DNA from: an uncultured Microbacterium sp.
Lineage (GTDB): Bacteria; Actinomycetota; Actinomycetes; Actinomycetales; Microbacteriaceae
Assembly (NCBI RefSeq): GCF_945952435.1
Contig: NZ_CAMFHZ010000008.1
Coordinates: forward strand, 1 to 64,000
Direction of reading: 5' to 3'
Length of the DNA: 64,000 bases
In this document: piece after piece, positions 1-7,157 of the stretch
How the letters are laid out: every line of letters starts with the position of its first letter
Position numbering within the stretch: the first letter of the stretch is position 1
Translations under genes and position numbers: made by a program
Notes under the pieces: generated by a model
Databases searched by the model: none
What the model was told of the DNA's origin: nothing
The model's input: only the letters and a program-made list of their open reading frames with translations

Positions 1-1
1 C

Positions 2-922
2 ACGTCGCTCGCAGCAGTCGTGACTGCACGGGCCGACCTGAACGTGAACATCGCCGCGTTCCAGGCCGTCGCTGTCCAGTACGGTGGCCCGATCCTCGTC
101 GCGAACGACGGCACCGCACAGCTGCCCTCCCCGCTTGTCTCGCCGGCGTCGGGCACGAACTACTACGTCGTCTTCGCGAAGCAGAACGAGCAGACCTCCC
201 CCGGCACCGATGCGAACGACCTGTCCGTGTTTGGTGCAGCGCTGTCGACGACGTCGTTCGCGCTAGCCCGCGCCACGCTCCCCACGGGCGCGATCGAGCT
301 CGCGACCGTGCAGGTGCCGTCGGGGGTGTCCGCGACGAACGCAGGCGGGGTCACGATCACGCAGACCGCCCAGTACACGACGTCCGAGGGCGGCGTGCTC
401 CCGGTCCGGAACAGCACGGAACTCGCCGCCTGGACGCCCGCGGACGGTTCCCTGGCCTGGCAGATCGACGCCGCCGCACTGTTGGCGCGCCGCGGAGGAC
501 AGTGGACCCCCGCCGCACCTTCCTTCCGCTACTTCAACCTGGCCCGCAACGCCATGCCTGACGGAAGTGGATACTTCCAGGTGCCTACGGAGGACGCGAC
601 GAAGGCAACGGTGGCCGGGTTCTCATACACATACAACGGTGCTGACGGGACGTTGAAGTTCGACCCGGGCATCTACCTGTTGTCTGCGCGAGCACACCCC
701 GGTGGTGTTCCGACGGGGACGACGTTCATGGAGCTGCGTGGGTCTGTTCAAGGCGTCCTCGCCCGATCAGCAGTCCCCTATTCCGCAGACCCGTGGATGA
801 CGGCCTCTGCCACGTTCCGGGTGGACGGCACAGAGGGCCTCGTCGTGACGATCCAGAAGCAGACCGGCGGGAACTCCAACGGAACCGGATTCCTGACCGT
901 CACCCGCCTGTCCAACCTGTGA
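2..922 (+). CDS. Phage tail protein, 5' end outside the window (partial)
   Basis: The frame is open from the first bases of the window through a TGA at 920-922. A GTG at 20 could start it, but no ribosome binding site precedes that codon and the upstream codons are open, so the gene probably begins to the left. The visible part is about 300 residues, rich in Thr, Ala, Val and Gly, with no signal peptide or membrane segment. The C-terminal third (from about residue 170) reads like a beta-rich C1q/TNF-like phage head-fibre or receptor-binding domain ending in a strand-rich tail. It sits directly before two further tail genes on the same strand, which fits a virion structural protein such as a minor tail or baseplate component. 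The exact family is not recognised; assignment rests mainly on context. Confidence 0.6.
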   Translation, partial: TSLAAVVTARADLNVNIAAFQAVAVQYGGPILVANDGTAQLPSPLVSPASGTNYYVVFAKQNEQTSPGTDANDLSVFGAALSTTSFALARATLPTGAIELATVQVPSGVSATNAGGVTITQTAQYTTSEGGVLPVRNSTELAAWTPADGSLAWQIDAAALLARRGGQWTPAAPSFRYFNLARNAMPDGSGYFQVPTEDATKATVAGFSYTYNGADGTLKFDPGIYLLSARAHPGGVPTGTTFMELRGSVQGVLARSAVPYSADPWMTASATFRVDGTEGLVVTIQKQTGGNSNGTGFLTVTRLSNL

Positions 923-939
923 TCTGAGAGGAGGTCGAC

Positions 940-2130
940 ATGGCTCTTCGCTGGTTCATCGCCGACCTCCTCACTGGCCGCGACATCGCGGACATCCAGG
1001 TCATGGCCTCATCCACGTGGGCTCGTTCGATCAACCGGGCGGAGAAGCTGACCGCGGATCTTGACATGCGGGATCCGGCGACCATTGCACTGCGGCCTCG
1101 GCAGACGATGGCACCCGGACGCAGCGTGCTCGCTTGCGCGTCGGATGACGTGATCCTGGGCGCGGGTCCGATCTGGTCGCACACGTACGACCGCGACCAG
1201 AAGATTCTCACCCTCGACGCGCTCGGCATGTGGTCGTACTTCGATCACCGCTTCGTGCTGCCACTCGCCGCGGCGACCCTCGATACGACCCAGTTCATCC
1301 TTCCGGACGCTTCTGCGGCGGGGAAGACGAAACCGAACCCCGCGGTCGGCACCTACCTGACCGGCTTGGAGTACGGGACGATCGCGAAACGGTGGGTGCA
1401 GCAGTCTCAGGCATGGACCGGTGGCAATGTCCCGATCCTGTTCGAAGCGGACCGTGCCGGAACCAGGGAGCGGAACTTCGAGGGGTCGGAGTTCAAGAGC
1501 CTCGGCACGGTGCTGACGCAGCTCTCTCAGGTCGAGGGCGGCCCGGACATCCGGTTCGCGCCGCAGTTCACTCCGGACCGTCTCGGAATCCAGTGGGTGT
1601 TGCAGACGGGCACGGACGCGAGTCCGCTGCTGGCGTCGTCGACAGTGTTCGAGTGGGCGATCGATGTGCCCCAGTCGCCGGTGTCCGGGGTGAAGGTCGA
1701 GAGCGACGCCACACGGCTCGCATCGATCGGATGGGCTACTGCAGGCCGTTCAGCGGACAGCGTGCTCGTGTCCCGCTCCACAGATCCCGCGCTCACCGAT
1801 CTCGGCTACGCGACGTTCGAAACCCTCGACACAACCCATTCGAGCGTCAATCAGCAATCGACGCTCGACGGTTACACGGGCGAGGCAACCACCCTCGGCC
1901 GATCGGCGCTCGAGCAGTGGTCCTTCACCGTGGAGGCGGCACGGCAGCCGTACCTCGGCGCGTACTGGGAGGGCGACTTCTGCCAGGTCACGCTCGCGAA
2001 CTACGACCCTGCGAAGGCCACCGGTGACCCGTACCTGTTCGAAGGCGGCACGTTCCAGCGACGCATCACGGCGCTGTCCGGGAACGCGAAGGGACTCACG
2101 GTGGGCATCACGACGCAGGCGGTGATCTGA
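940..2130 (+). CDS. Phage minor tail protein
   Basis: A 396-residue protein preceded by a strong GAGGAGGTCGAC ribosome binding site. It begins with an Arg/Trp-rich stretch and has the character of siphovirus minor tail (tail-tip) proteins: an N-terminal domain with repeated Trp, Asp and Arg, a middle region around residues 100-200 with a FEGSEF motif and long beta stretches, and a C-terminal domain with YLGAYWEGD. Similar proteins in phages of Gram-positive hosts follow the distal tail protein and precede fibre genes. The stop overlaps the start of the next gene by one base (TGATG), indicating translational coupling. The family is assigned from general resemblance plus location between two other tail genes; no enzymatic motif is visible. 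Confidence 0.7.
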   Translation: MALRWFIADLLTGRDIADIQVMASSTWARSINRAEKLTADLDMRDPATIALRPRQTMAPGRSVLACASDDVILGAGPIWSHTYDRDQKILTLDALGMWSYFDHRFVLPLAAATLDTTQFILPDASAAGKTKPNPAVGTYLTGLEYGTIAKRWVQQSQAWTGGNVPILFEADRAGTRERNFEGSEFKSLGTVLTQLSQVEGGPDIRFAPQFTPDRLGIQWVLQTGTDASPLLASSTVFEWAIDVPQSPVSGVKVESDATRLASIGWATAGRSADSVLVSRSTDPALTDLGYATFETLDTTHSSVNQQSTLDGYTGEATTLGRSALEQWSFTVEAARQPYLGAYWEGDFCQVTLANYDPAKATGDPYLFEGGTFQRRITALSGNAKGLTVGITTQAVI

Positions 2131-2861
2131 TGGGCAACGGGTACGCAAGCCCCGCTTTGGGCGAGCTCGGGTGGCTGGTCGAACAACTGCAGCAGATCCA
2201 GGTGCGGCTCGCCGAGCTCGAAACCCCGACCGGGACGTCGATGAACTCGCTTGTCGCTCAGGTGCAGCAGGCGATCGCGAACATCAACACGACGGTGAAC
2301 GCGGCGATCAGCGCGAACTCGTACACGAAGTCGCAGATCGACACGAAGATCGGATCGCCCGGGCTGATCGCACCGACCGACGTCGCGGCATCTGGTCAGG
2401 TCTCATCGAATGGCGGCCCGTTCAAGTCGCAGCCGTCGTATGCGTACGCGGTCGCGACCAGCTACAAGGGCGCATGGATCGACGGAGTCACCTATCAGAT
2501 CGGATACTCCGCGTCGAGCGAGAGGGTGAAGACGGATCTGCAACCGATGCGAGGATCCCGGATCTTGGATCTGACGCCCTACTGGGGCAGGTACGTGTGG
2601 GATGACCCCACGTCTCCGCCGAAGGCGTTCTTGCTCGCACGCGAGGTGCAGGACGCGGGGTTTGGTCCTGACGTCGCCCCTGTCGTCGAGGATGCTCCGC
2701 TGGTGATGCGCGACTCGCATGGCGACCCGATCCAGGTCGACGGGCGAGACGTCGTCATCCCTGTCGGGGAGGCGTACACGATCAACTACGGCCAGTTGGT
2801 CGTGCCTCTTATCGCGGCGGTGCAGGCTCTCGCCGCCCGGCTTGATGTCGCCGGACTCTAG
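2130..2861 (+). CDS. Phage tail protein with C-terminal S74-type intramolecular chaperone domain
   Basis: A 243-residue protein. The N-terminal part (residues 10-75) has heptad-like Leu/Ile/Val and Gln-rich helices that could trimerise. The C-terminal half resembles the peptidase S74 / endosialidase chaperone domain: SSERVKTDLQPM at 129-140, then YxW-type and LAREVQDAGF segments, and a final YGQLVVPLIAAVQAL helix near 216-236. In this family a Ser and a Lys five residues later perform self-cleavage after the fibre trimer folds; here Ser129 and Lys134 have exactly that spacing. Self-cleavage would release about 115 C-terminal residues. It overlaps the preceding tail gene by one base and converges with the minus-strand gene ending at 2858, with a four-base overlap of the 3' ends. 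Confidence 0.75.
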   Translation: MGNGYASPALGELGWLVEQLQQIQVRLAELETPTGTSMNSLVAQVQQAIANINTTVNAAISANSYTKSQIDTKIGSPGLIAPTDVAASGQVSSNGGPFKSQPSYAYAVATSYKGAWIDGVTYQIGYSASSERVKTDLQPMRGSRILDLTPYWGRYVWDDPTSPPKAFLLAREVQDAGFGPDVAPVVEDAPLVMRDSHGDPIQVDGRDVVIPVGEAYTINYGQLVVPLIAAVQALAARLDVAGL

Positions 2862-3325
2862 GGTTTGAACGGGGTATCGCACTCCGGATGGTTCGGGTCG
2901 GGAAGCGTGATCGTGAAGCAGATCACCGGAAGGCAAGACGTGTCGTTCCCTCCGTCACCGCTGTTCGCCTGAGACCCGGCAGGGCATCGTACGGGCTCGG
3001 GTGCCGGTGCGGGCTCCGCAGGCGCCGGATCAGACGACTGCTCGTTCGACTGGCTCGGAGCGGTGTCCTCCTGCGGCTCCAGCGGTGCCGGATCTGCGGG
3101 CGCAGGCTCAGCCGGCGCAGGCGCGGGCGCTGGCGTCGCCGTGGGAGCCGGGGTGGGCGTGAACGTCGGAGTCGGTGTCGGGCTAGTGGTCTCTACGACA
3201 GGAATCGGAACAGCCCCCGCCCCGGAATTCACGGTCAGCCCGAGCGCCACCATTCCGCCGATCACGATCGCAACACCCGCGGTCGTGAGCCCCCCGACCA
3301 GCACCTTCTTGTTCATGACCGTCAC
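2858..3325 (-). CDS. Secreted or membrane-anchored proline-rich prophage protein
   Basis: A 155-residue protein on the strand opposite to the surrounding late genes. Residues 5-33 form one hydrophobic segment after Lys residues (MNKKVL), so this is an uncleaved anchor or a signal peptide. Residues 45-115 are a low-complexity Pro/Thr then Pro/Ala/Glu linker. The C-terminal 45 residues carry four Cys (RCPAGS, TSCLP, VICF, PECDTP), consistent with a small disulfide-bonded extracellular domain. An in-frame ATG three codons in (3316) could also be the start. Opposite orientation to the late operon is typical of genes expressed in the lysogen (morons), often for superinfection exclusion or surface change. 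No family is recognised, so the role is inferred only from topology and orientation. Confidence 0.6.
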   Translation of the reverse strand: MTVMNKKVLVGGLTTAGVAIVIGGMVALGLTVNSGAGAVPIPVVETTSPTPTPTFTPTPAPTATPAPAPAPAEPAPADPAPLEPQEDTAPSQSNEQSSDPAPAEPAPAPEPVRCPAGSQANSGDGGNDTSCLPVICFTITLPDPNHPECDTPFKP

Positions 3326-3341
3326 CGTACACCAAGGTGCG

Positions 3342-3512
3342 TCAAGAATCTAGGCGCTTCTCGTGACTGAGATTGATCACCGTCTGCCGAGACAACCCGA
3401 CCGCTTCCGTGATCTGCTCCCACGTTGCACCCTGTGATCGCGCAAGTCTCACGAAGGTCGACCGCTGATCCCAGGCGATCCGCAGGGCAGCGAGGTGGGC
3501 GAGCGCATCCAT
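3342..3512 (-). CDS. Small helix-turn-helix DNA-binding protein (56 aa)
   Basis: This short frame reads ATG at 3512-3510 to TGA at 3344-3342. The product has a basic N-terminal helix (residues 8-27) and a clear helix-turn-helix at about 29-48: WEQITEAVGLSRQTVINL, in the sigma region 4 / HTH_23 style. It lies 16 bases upstream of the proline-rich membrane protein gene and is co-oriented with it, so the two may be one lysogenic transcription unit. Related boxes with CACCTTGG lie on both sides of the gene, suggesting it may bind its own promoter region. Length suits a minimal phage regulator. No obvious ribosome binding site is present, so the first ATG is chosen by coverage of the predicted helices. 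Confidence 0.6.
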   Translation of the reverse strand: MDALAHLAALRIAWDQRSTFVRLARSQGATWEQITEAVGLSRQTVINLSHEKRLDS

Positions 3513-3579
3513 ACGGACAGTCTAATTCTTGTACACCTTGGAAGCGCGGAAGCGCGCCGAGTGATCGAACGGAGCCACC
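3513..3579. promoter_or_regulatory. Divergent control region between lysogenic pair and lysis genes
   Basis: The 67 bases between the small HTH gene (minus) and the lysis gene at 3580 (plus) contain GTACACCTTGG at 3531-3541. A related sequence, CACCTTGGTGTAC on the minus strand, occupies about 3326-3338, just upstream of the proline-rich protein gene. The two copies are in inverted orientation around the HTH gene, as expected for operators of a local repressor. The plus-strand gene has GGAG seven bases before its ATG. Operator function is inferred from the repeat only. Confidence 0.35.
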
Positions 3580-4329
3580 ATGATCGACGGCATCGCTGCA
3601 GCGAACTGGCTGCTGAACTACGGGCAGGTCACGCCGAGCCGGTGCCTGTTGTACGTGTGGCTGGCGTACAAGGCGCAGGGCGCATCGACGAGCATGGGCG
3701 CGCCGAACGCCTACATCGCCTGCGGCATGTCCGACGGGTTGCGGGCGGGCGATCGGAACCCTCCTGCCGGCGCTGCGGTGTGGTGGGGGCGTCGCACGTG
3801 GGACGGGAACCTCGACGGCGATGTCGTCATTTCTCTCGGCGGGGGGCGCGTGGCCGTCACCGAAGCGCCAGGGATGGGATCCGTCACAGGCTCTTGCACC
3901 CTCGACGAGCGCGAGGAACAGATCAGCCGGGAGTACCTCGGCTGGACGAGCTCGATCTTCGACTGCCCGATCAACGTAGCCGCGGGCAAGGACGCGGCAC
4001 CTTCCAACGTCGCTGCGGCGGCCAGTCCTGAGGAGGACGACATGTACGCAATCCGCCTGGCCGGGTCCCCGGACTCCGGCATCATCATCCGACAGGGCGT
4101 TCCCCCGTACTCGCTGCCCTCCCAGGTGTTCGAGACCGAGGCGTCCACGTACGGGCTCGACATCAAGGATCTGCCCGACTGGCGGTACGGGACGGCCGTG
4201 CGTGAGCACTGGACCGCATTCAACACCGCCCAGGCGTTCTCGAAGGGCATGTCGCAGGACGACATCGCGAAGATCGCCACGTCGGTGCGGGACGCGCTCG
4301 GCGGGGTGATCACGCCCCCAAAAGCGTGA
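3580..4329 (+). CDS. Endolysin-like protein, CHAP/NlpC-type N-terminal domain (catalytic His not seen)
   Basis: A 249-residue protein starting the lysis block. The N-terminal 130 residues look like a papain-fold phage peptidase: SRCLLYVW places a candidate nucleophile at Cys22, followed by PPAGAAVWWGRR and a GDVVISLGGGRVAV strand pair where such enzymes normally have GH at the start of the strand. Here Asp replaces that His, so catalysis is uncertain. Residues 130-250 form a charged, Ala-rich region with no recognised binding repeat. Its stop overlaps the GTG of the GH25 gene (GTGA), so the two products are translationally coupled and may act together on the cell wall. It could instead be a tail-associated or cell-wall-binding accessory subunit. 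Confidence 0.55.
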   Translation: MIDGIAAANWLLNYGQVTPSRCLLYVWLAYKAQGASTSMGAPNAYIACGMSDGLRAGDRNPPAGAAVWWGRRTWDGNLDGDVVISLGGGRVAVTEAPGMGSVTGSCTLDEREEQISREYLGWTSSIFDCPINVAAGKDAAPSNVAAAASPEEDDMYAIRLAGSPDSGIIIRQGVPPYSLPSQVFETEASTYGLDIKDLPDWRYGTAVREHWTAFNTAQAFSKGMSQDDIAKIATSVRDALGGVITPPKA

Positions 4330-5153
4330 CCCCGGACCCGAAGCCGGGGATCCTGTTCGCCGTCGACACGTCGAACTGGCAGGAGGGCATCACCGCCGAC
4401 ATCACACGGCTGTGGGCGCAGGCGGGTGTGAACCACGCGGTGGTGAAGATGGGCGGCGGGAACGTCGGCGTCTACGAACTGTCGACGCACCGCCCCCAGG
4501 TGGCCGCGTACCGTGCGGCTGGGATCCCCGCATCCCGGTACTGGTTCAACGGGCGGGACGCGTCGATCGACGCTCAGGTGGCGGCGGTGCGCGCGCAGCT
4601 CGCCGCGACGCCGCTGGCGGCCGGTGAGCGATTCGTGTGGGACGTGGAGAACGAAGGCACCACGCCCCGGTGGACGCCCGCGGAGGTGGAGCAGGCGGCT
4701 CGCGCCCTCGCGGATCTGGTGCCTCTCGCGCGTCAGGTTGTGTACTTGTCGGCCGCGGCGACCCGCGACGTCGACTGGTCTACGGTCGTCAGGCTCGGGC
4801 TGGGGCTCATGGTCGCCGACTACGGGGCCAACACCGGGCAGCCGGTCTCCGTCCCGCTGGTGGGGCACTGGCCGCGCGGACAGGTCTGGTTGTGGCAGTA
4901 CACCGACCAAGGTCGACTCCCCGGCTACGGCGGCAACCTCGACCTGTCCACGGGTGGCCTGAACGCCGTGTGGACCGTGTTCGACCTGCAGACCGCGCTC
5001 AACAAGGTCATGGGGTCGGACCTGGTCGTCGACGGCGACCCTGGTGCGAAGACGGCTGCCGTGGTCGTCGCGTTCCAGACGAAGTACGGGCTCACCCCGG
5101 ACGGTGTCGCCGGCCCGAAGACGCTCACGAAGCTCGCGGAGGTGGCGGGCTGA
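4326..5153 (+). CDS. Phage endolysin: GH25 muramidase with C-terminal peptidoglycan-binding domain
   Basis: A 275-residue protein with GTG start overlapping the previous stop. Residues 8-205 match the glycosyl hydrolase 25 fold: FAVDTSNWQ at the first strand (Asp14) and WDVENEG carrying the Asp106-x-Glu108 catalytic pair, plus the conserved VWLWQYTDQG strand near 193. Residues about 218-275 form a PG_binding_1 three-helix domain (VDGDPGAKTAAVVVAFQ, then LTPDGVAGPKTL). The enzyme cleaves the beta-1,4 bond between N-acetylmuramic acid and N-acetylglucosamine to release progeny phage. There is no signal peptide, so export depends on the holin-like membrane proteins encoded downstream. Confidence 0.9.
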   Translation: MTPDPKPGILFAVDTSNWQEGITADITRLWAQAGVNHAVVKMGGGNVGVYELSTHRPQVAAYRAAGIPASRYWFNGRDASIDAQVAAVRAQLAATPLAAGERFVWDVENEGTTPRWTPAEVEQAARALADLVPLARQVVYLSAAATRDVDWSTVVRLGLGLMVADYGANTGQPVSVPLVGHWPRGQVWLWQYTDQGRLPGYGGNLDLSTGGLNAVWTVFDLQTALNKVMGSDLVVDGDPGAKTAAVVVAFQTKYGLTPDGVAGPKTLTKLAEVAG

Positions 5154-5202
5154 TCCTGTGGTGCCCTCTCCCTGACCGAACCTCCGATGGGAGACCCGAC
5201 GA

Positions 5203-5442
5203 ATGGAAGCCTGGATCGCTCCCACCGCGATGATCATCGTCGCCCTGATCGGGGTGTCCGGTGTGGTCGCCGCGAACCGGCTGAACAAGTGGCTGAAGCA
5301 GCGCGAACGCGAGGACGTCCTCCAACGGCGCGTGTTCGTGCTGATCAACTACGCGGACCGGCTCCGCCAGCACATCTACCGGGGCGACCCGCCACCGCCC
5401 GAGCAATGGCCGTTGGGGATGTTCGACCAGGGAGGTAAGTGA
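5203..5442 (+). CDS. Small membrane protein of the phage lysis cassette
   Basis: A 79-residue protein with one hydrophobic segment at residues 4-24, then a basic helix (LNKWLKQRERED) and a soluble C-terminus. GGGAG lies 8-12 bases before the ATG. The size, single membrane span and position right after the endolysin and before two more membrane proteins suggest a holin or holin partner. There is no recognised family signature. It ends three bases before the next gene, whose ribosome binding site (GGAGGT) lies inside this coding sequence, so the two are probably coupled. Confidence 0.55.
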   Translation: MEAWIAPTAMIIVALIGVSGVVAANRLNKWLKQREREDVLQRRVFVLINYADRLRQHIYRGDPPPPEQWPLGMFDQGGK

Positions 5443-5445
5443 CCC

Positions 5446-6162
5446 ATGAGCGAGGACTACTCGCTGCAGGAAGCGCTCGAGCGGGCTGTGCCGGATCCGG
5501 ACCCGCGGCACACGCGCCGCCGCGGCGCGGCCGTGTGGGTCGTGATCATGCTGATCGCGGGCGCCGTGATCGCCGGGGTGCTCGCGCTCAGCATCACGGC
5601 CGCCCAGCAGGGCCAGCAGATCCAGACGCAGCACGCGGACGCGACCAAGCAGGAAGCGGTGATCGACGACCAAGCCGACGCGATCCGAGCGCTGCAGGAT
5701 CAGGTGAAGCAGCTCGGCGGAACCCCGGTCATCACCGTGACGGGCGCGACCGGCGCGACCGGTTCGCCCGGACGAGCGCCGACCACCGCGGAGATCTCCG
5801 CCGCGGTAGCGGCGTACTGCGCGCAGAACAACGGCTGCGACGGGAAGAACGGCGCCGACGGCTCGAACGGGGCCGCGGGCGCCGACGGTCAGGACGCGCC
5901 CGCCGTGACCGCAGACCAGATCGCCGCAGCGATTCAGGAGTGCTTCTCCTCGGGCGCGTGCATCGCCCCGAAGGGCGACACCGGAGCCACCGGCGCCGAC
6001 GGCGCGACCGGCCCCTCCGGCCCGGCATGCACGGAGGGATACACGCCGACCCCGCTGTGGGTGAACGCCGCGACCGCGCAGGACCAGCCACGCACCCTCC
6101 ACCTCGTCGTCGCCTGCACCCCGCCCGCGACGCCCACCCCAACACCGACCCCCACCCCCTGA
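5446..6162 (+). CDS. Collagen-like phage membrane protein
   Basis: A 238-residue protein: cytoplasmic N-terminus with basic RHTRRR, a transmembrane helix at about 28-50, a Gln/Ala-rich coiled coil at about 53-90, then broken collagen-like Gly-x-y runs (GATGATGSPG near 103-112; GKNGADGSNGAAGADGQ near 130-146; GDTGATGADGATGPSG near 180-195) separated by helical segments with Cys residues, and a Pro/Thr tail. The topology predicts a trimer anchored in the membrane with a long rod outside, resembling spanin-like or holin-associated proteins of Gram-positive phages. The preceding TGA is four bases away. The six Cys in the ectodomain could lock the trimer by disulfides. The function is inferred from topology and from its location in the lysis block. 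Confidence 0.7.
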   Translation: MSEDYSLQEALERAVPDPDPRHTRRRGAAVWVVIMLIAGAVIAGVLALSITAAQQGQQIQTQHADATKQEAVIDDQADAIRALQDQVKQLGGTPVITVTGATGATGSPGRAPTTAEISAAVAAYCAQNNGCDGKNGADGSNGAAGADGQDAPAVTADQIAAAIQECFSSGACIAPKGDTGATGADGATGPSGPACTEGYTPTPLWVNAATAQDQPRTLHLVVACTPPATPTPTPTPTP

Positions 6163-6173
6163 AAGGGCACCCC

Positions 6174-6662
6174 ATGAACAAGCTCCGAGACTGGTTCACC
6201 GACGGCCGCCGCGTCGCGATCCAGGGCTTCCTCGCTACCCTCGGCGTCCTCGCCGTGCAGGTCGGCCTCGCTACCGAAGCGCAGGCCGGCATCGTCCTTG
6301 TGATGACCGGCGCCCTGCTGCAGCTCGCGCAGGGGCTCCTCGCGCTCGTGTTCCTCCGACGGTCGGACGCGTTCGTCTGGTTCAACACCGTCGGCCGCGG
6401 CCTCGTCTACGCGTTCGCCGCCGCCGCCGCACCTGTCGCCGTCACGTTCGGAATCATCACCGACGACACCTCCGCGACCATCCTGACCGGCGTCTCGAGC
6501 GCCCTCACCGCGTTCTCCGCTCTCCTCGCCGTGCTGAACGTCCAACCCACGCCCGCACCGTCAGGCAGTGCCAACAGCGTCAACATCCAGATGACGGGTG
6601 CGAGCTCGAGTCCGCTGCAGTCAGCAGGCCTGCTCGACCCGACGCGACGCGATCTGCGCTGA
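6174..6662 (+). CDS. Phage holin-like membrane protein
   Basis: A 162-residue protein starting at ATG 6174, preceded by GAAAGG. It has a short basic N-terminus (MNKLRDWFTDGRR) and at least three or four hydrophobic segments: about 15-32, 38-62, 74-94 and 105-124, with a soluble Ser/Thr tail. This resembles larger phage holin families of actinobacteriophages. The gene is last in the plus-strand late operon, is separated by 11 bases from the collagen-like gene, and is followed by a strong terminator. It probably forms the membrane lesion that lets the GH25 endolysin reach the wall. Which of the three small membrane proteins is the main holin cannot be told from sequence. Confidence 0.7.
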   Translation: MNKLRDWFTDGRRVAIQGFLATLGVLAVQVGLATEAQAGIVLVMTGALLQLAQGLLALVFLRRSDAFVWFNTVGRGLVYAFAAAAAPVAVTFGIITDDTSATILTGVSSALTAFSALLAVLNVQPTPAPSGSANSVNIQMTGASSSPLQSAGLLDPTRRDLR

Positions 6663-6673
6663 CCCCCGCGACA

Positions 6674-6718
6674 CGAATGGCCCCCGCCCCGGCATCACGC
6701 CCGGGCGGGGGCCATTCG
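6674..6718. terminator. Bidirectional hairpin terminator at end of prophage late operon
   Basis: A perfect 16-bp stem (CGAATGGCCCCCGCCC at 6674-6689 pairing with 6703-6718) and a 13-base loop. It separates the convergent holin-like gene (plus) and the small gene at 6723-7001 (minus), so it can stop transcription from both sides. It lacks a long T tract, as is common in high-GC actinobacteria. Confidence 0.8.
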
Positions 6719-6722
6719 TCGT

Positions 6723-7001
6723 TCAGAAGCCCTTGCGCTCCACGGACTTCGAGATCTGCCGGCGTTCCGCGGCGCGGCGGAGGATCTCGTCGCGGCACCA
6801 CGTCTCCGCCGCGAGCAGCCCATCGCAGACGGTCAGCGTGTGCCGCTGCGCGGGGTCTGGGCTCCACCACTCCACGCGATGCTTCACGTGCGTCTCCCCG
6901 GTCTCCCGCAGCACGAGCGGCCCCTCGACGATGAGGAACCGCGCGCGGTACTCGTTGTCGATGACGAGCCACTGCGCTCGAGCGAGCTGGATCACATGCA
7001 C
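6723..7001 (-). CDS. Small prophage protein of unknown function
   Basis: A 92-residue protein on the minus strand between the late-operon terminator and the attachment region. It is soluble with mixed charge: an N-terminal beta-like part (QWLVIDNEYRARFLIVEGPLVL) and a C-terminal helix rich in Arg and Glu (AAETWCRDEILRRAAERRQI). No domain is recognised. Genes in this position, facing inward from the att site, are often expressed in the lysogen. No clear ribosome binding site precedes the ATG, although a GTG four bases downstream in another frame does not improve it. Codon use matches the surrounding phage genes. Confidence 0.5.
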   Translation of the reverse strand: MHVIQLARAQWLVIDNEYRARFLIVEGPLVLRETGETHVKHRVEWWSPDPAQRHTLTVCDGLLAAETWCRDEILRRAAERRQISKSVERKGF

Positions 7002-7067
7002 CCGGGGAGGCTACCGCCGGCTGCGGACGTCGCGGGGGATCCATCGCTTACTCATCGAATTGGATGC

Positions 7068-7139
7068 CTAACCTGATCTAACCGGCGCTGCACTTTCGCG
7101 GAACTACGCGAAAGGTGAGAACTGGTTAGACCAGGTTAG
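7068..7139. repeat. Nested inverted repeats beside the attachment site (four CTAACC hexamers)
   Basis: CTAACCTGATCTAACC at 7068-7083 is complementary at 15 of 16 positions to GGTTAGACCAGGTTAG at 7124-7139. Each arm is itself a direct repeat of a hexamer at a 10-bp pitch, one helical turn. Between the arms lies a second perfect inverted repeat, CTTTCGCG (7093-7100) and CGCGAAAG (7107-7114). The position 24 bases from the tRNA fragment fits arm-type sites for a tyrosine recombinase and its accessory proteins; a phage operator is the alternative. Confidence 0.65.
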
Positions 7140-7157
7140 AGGGCGCCCGATACCGCT

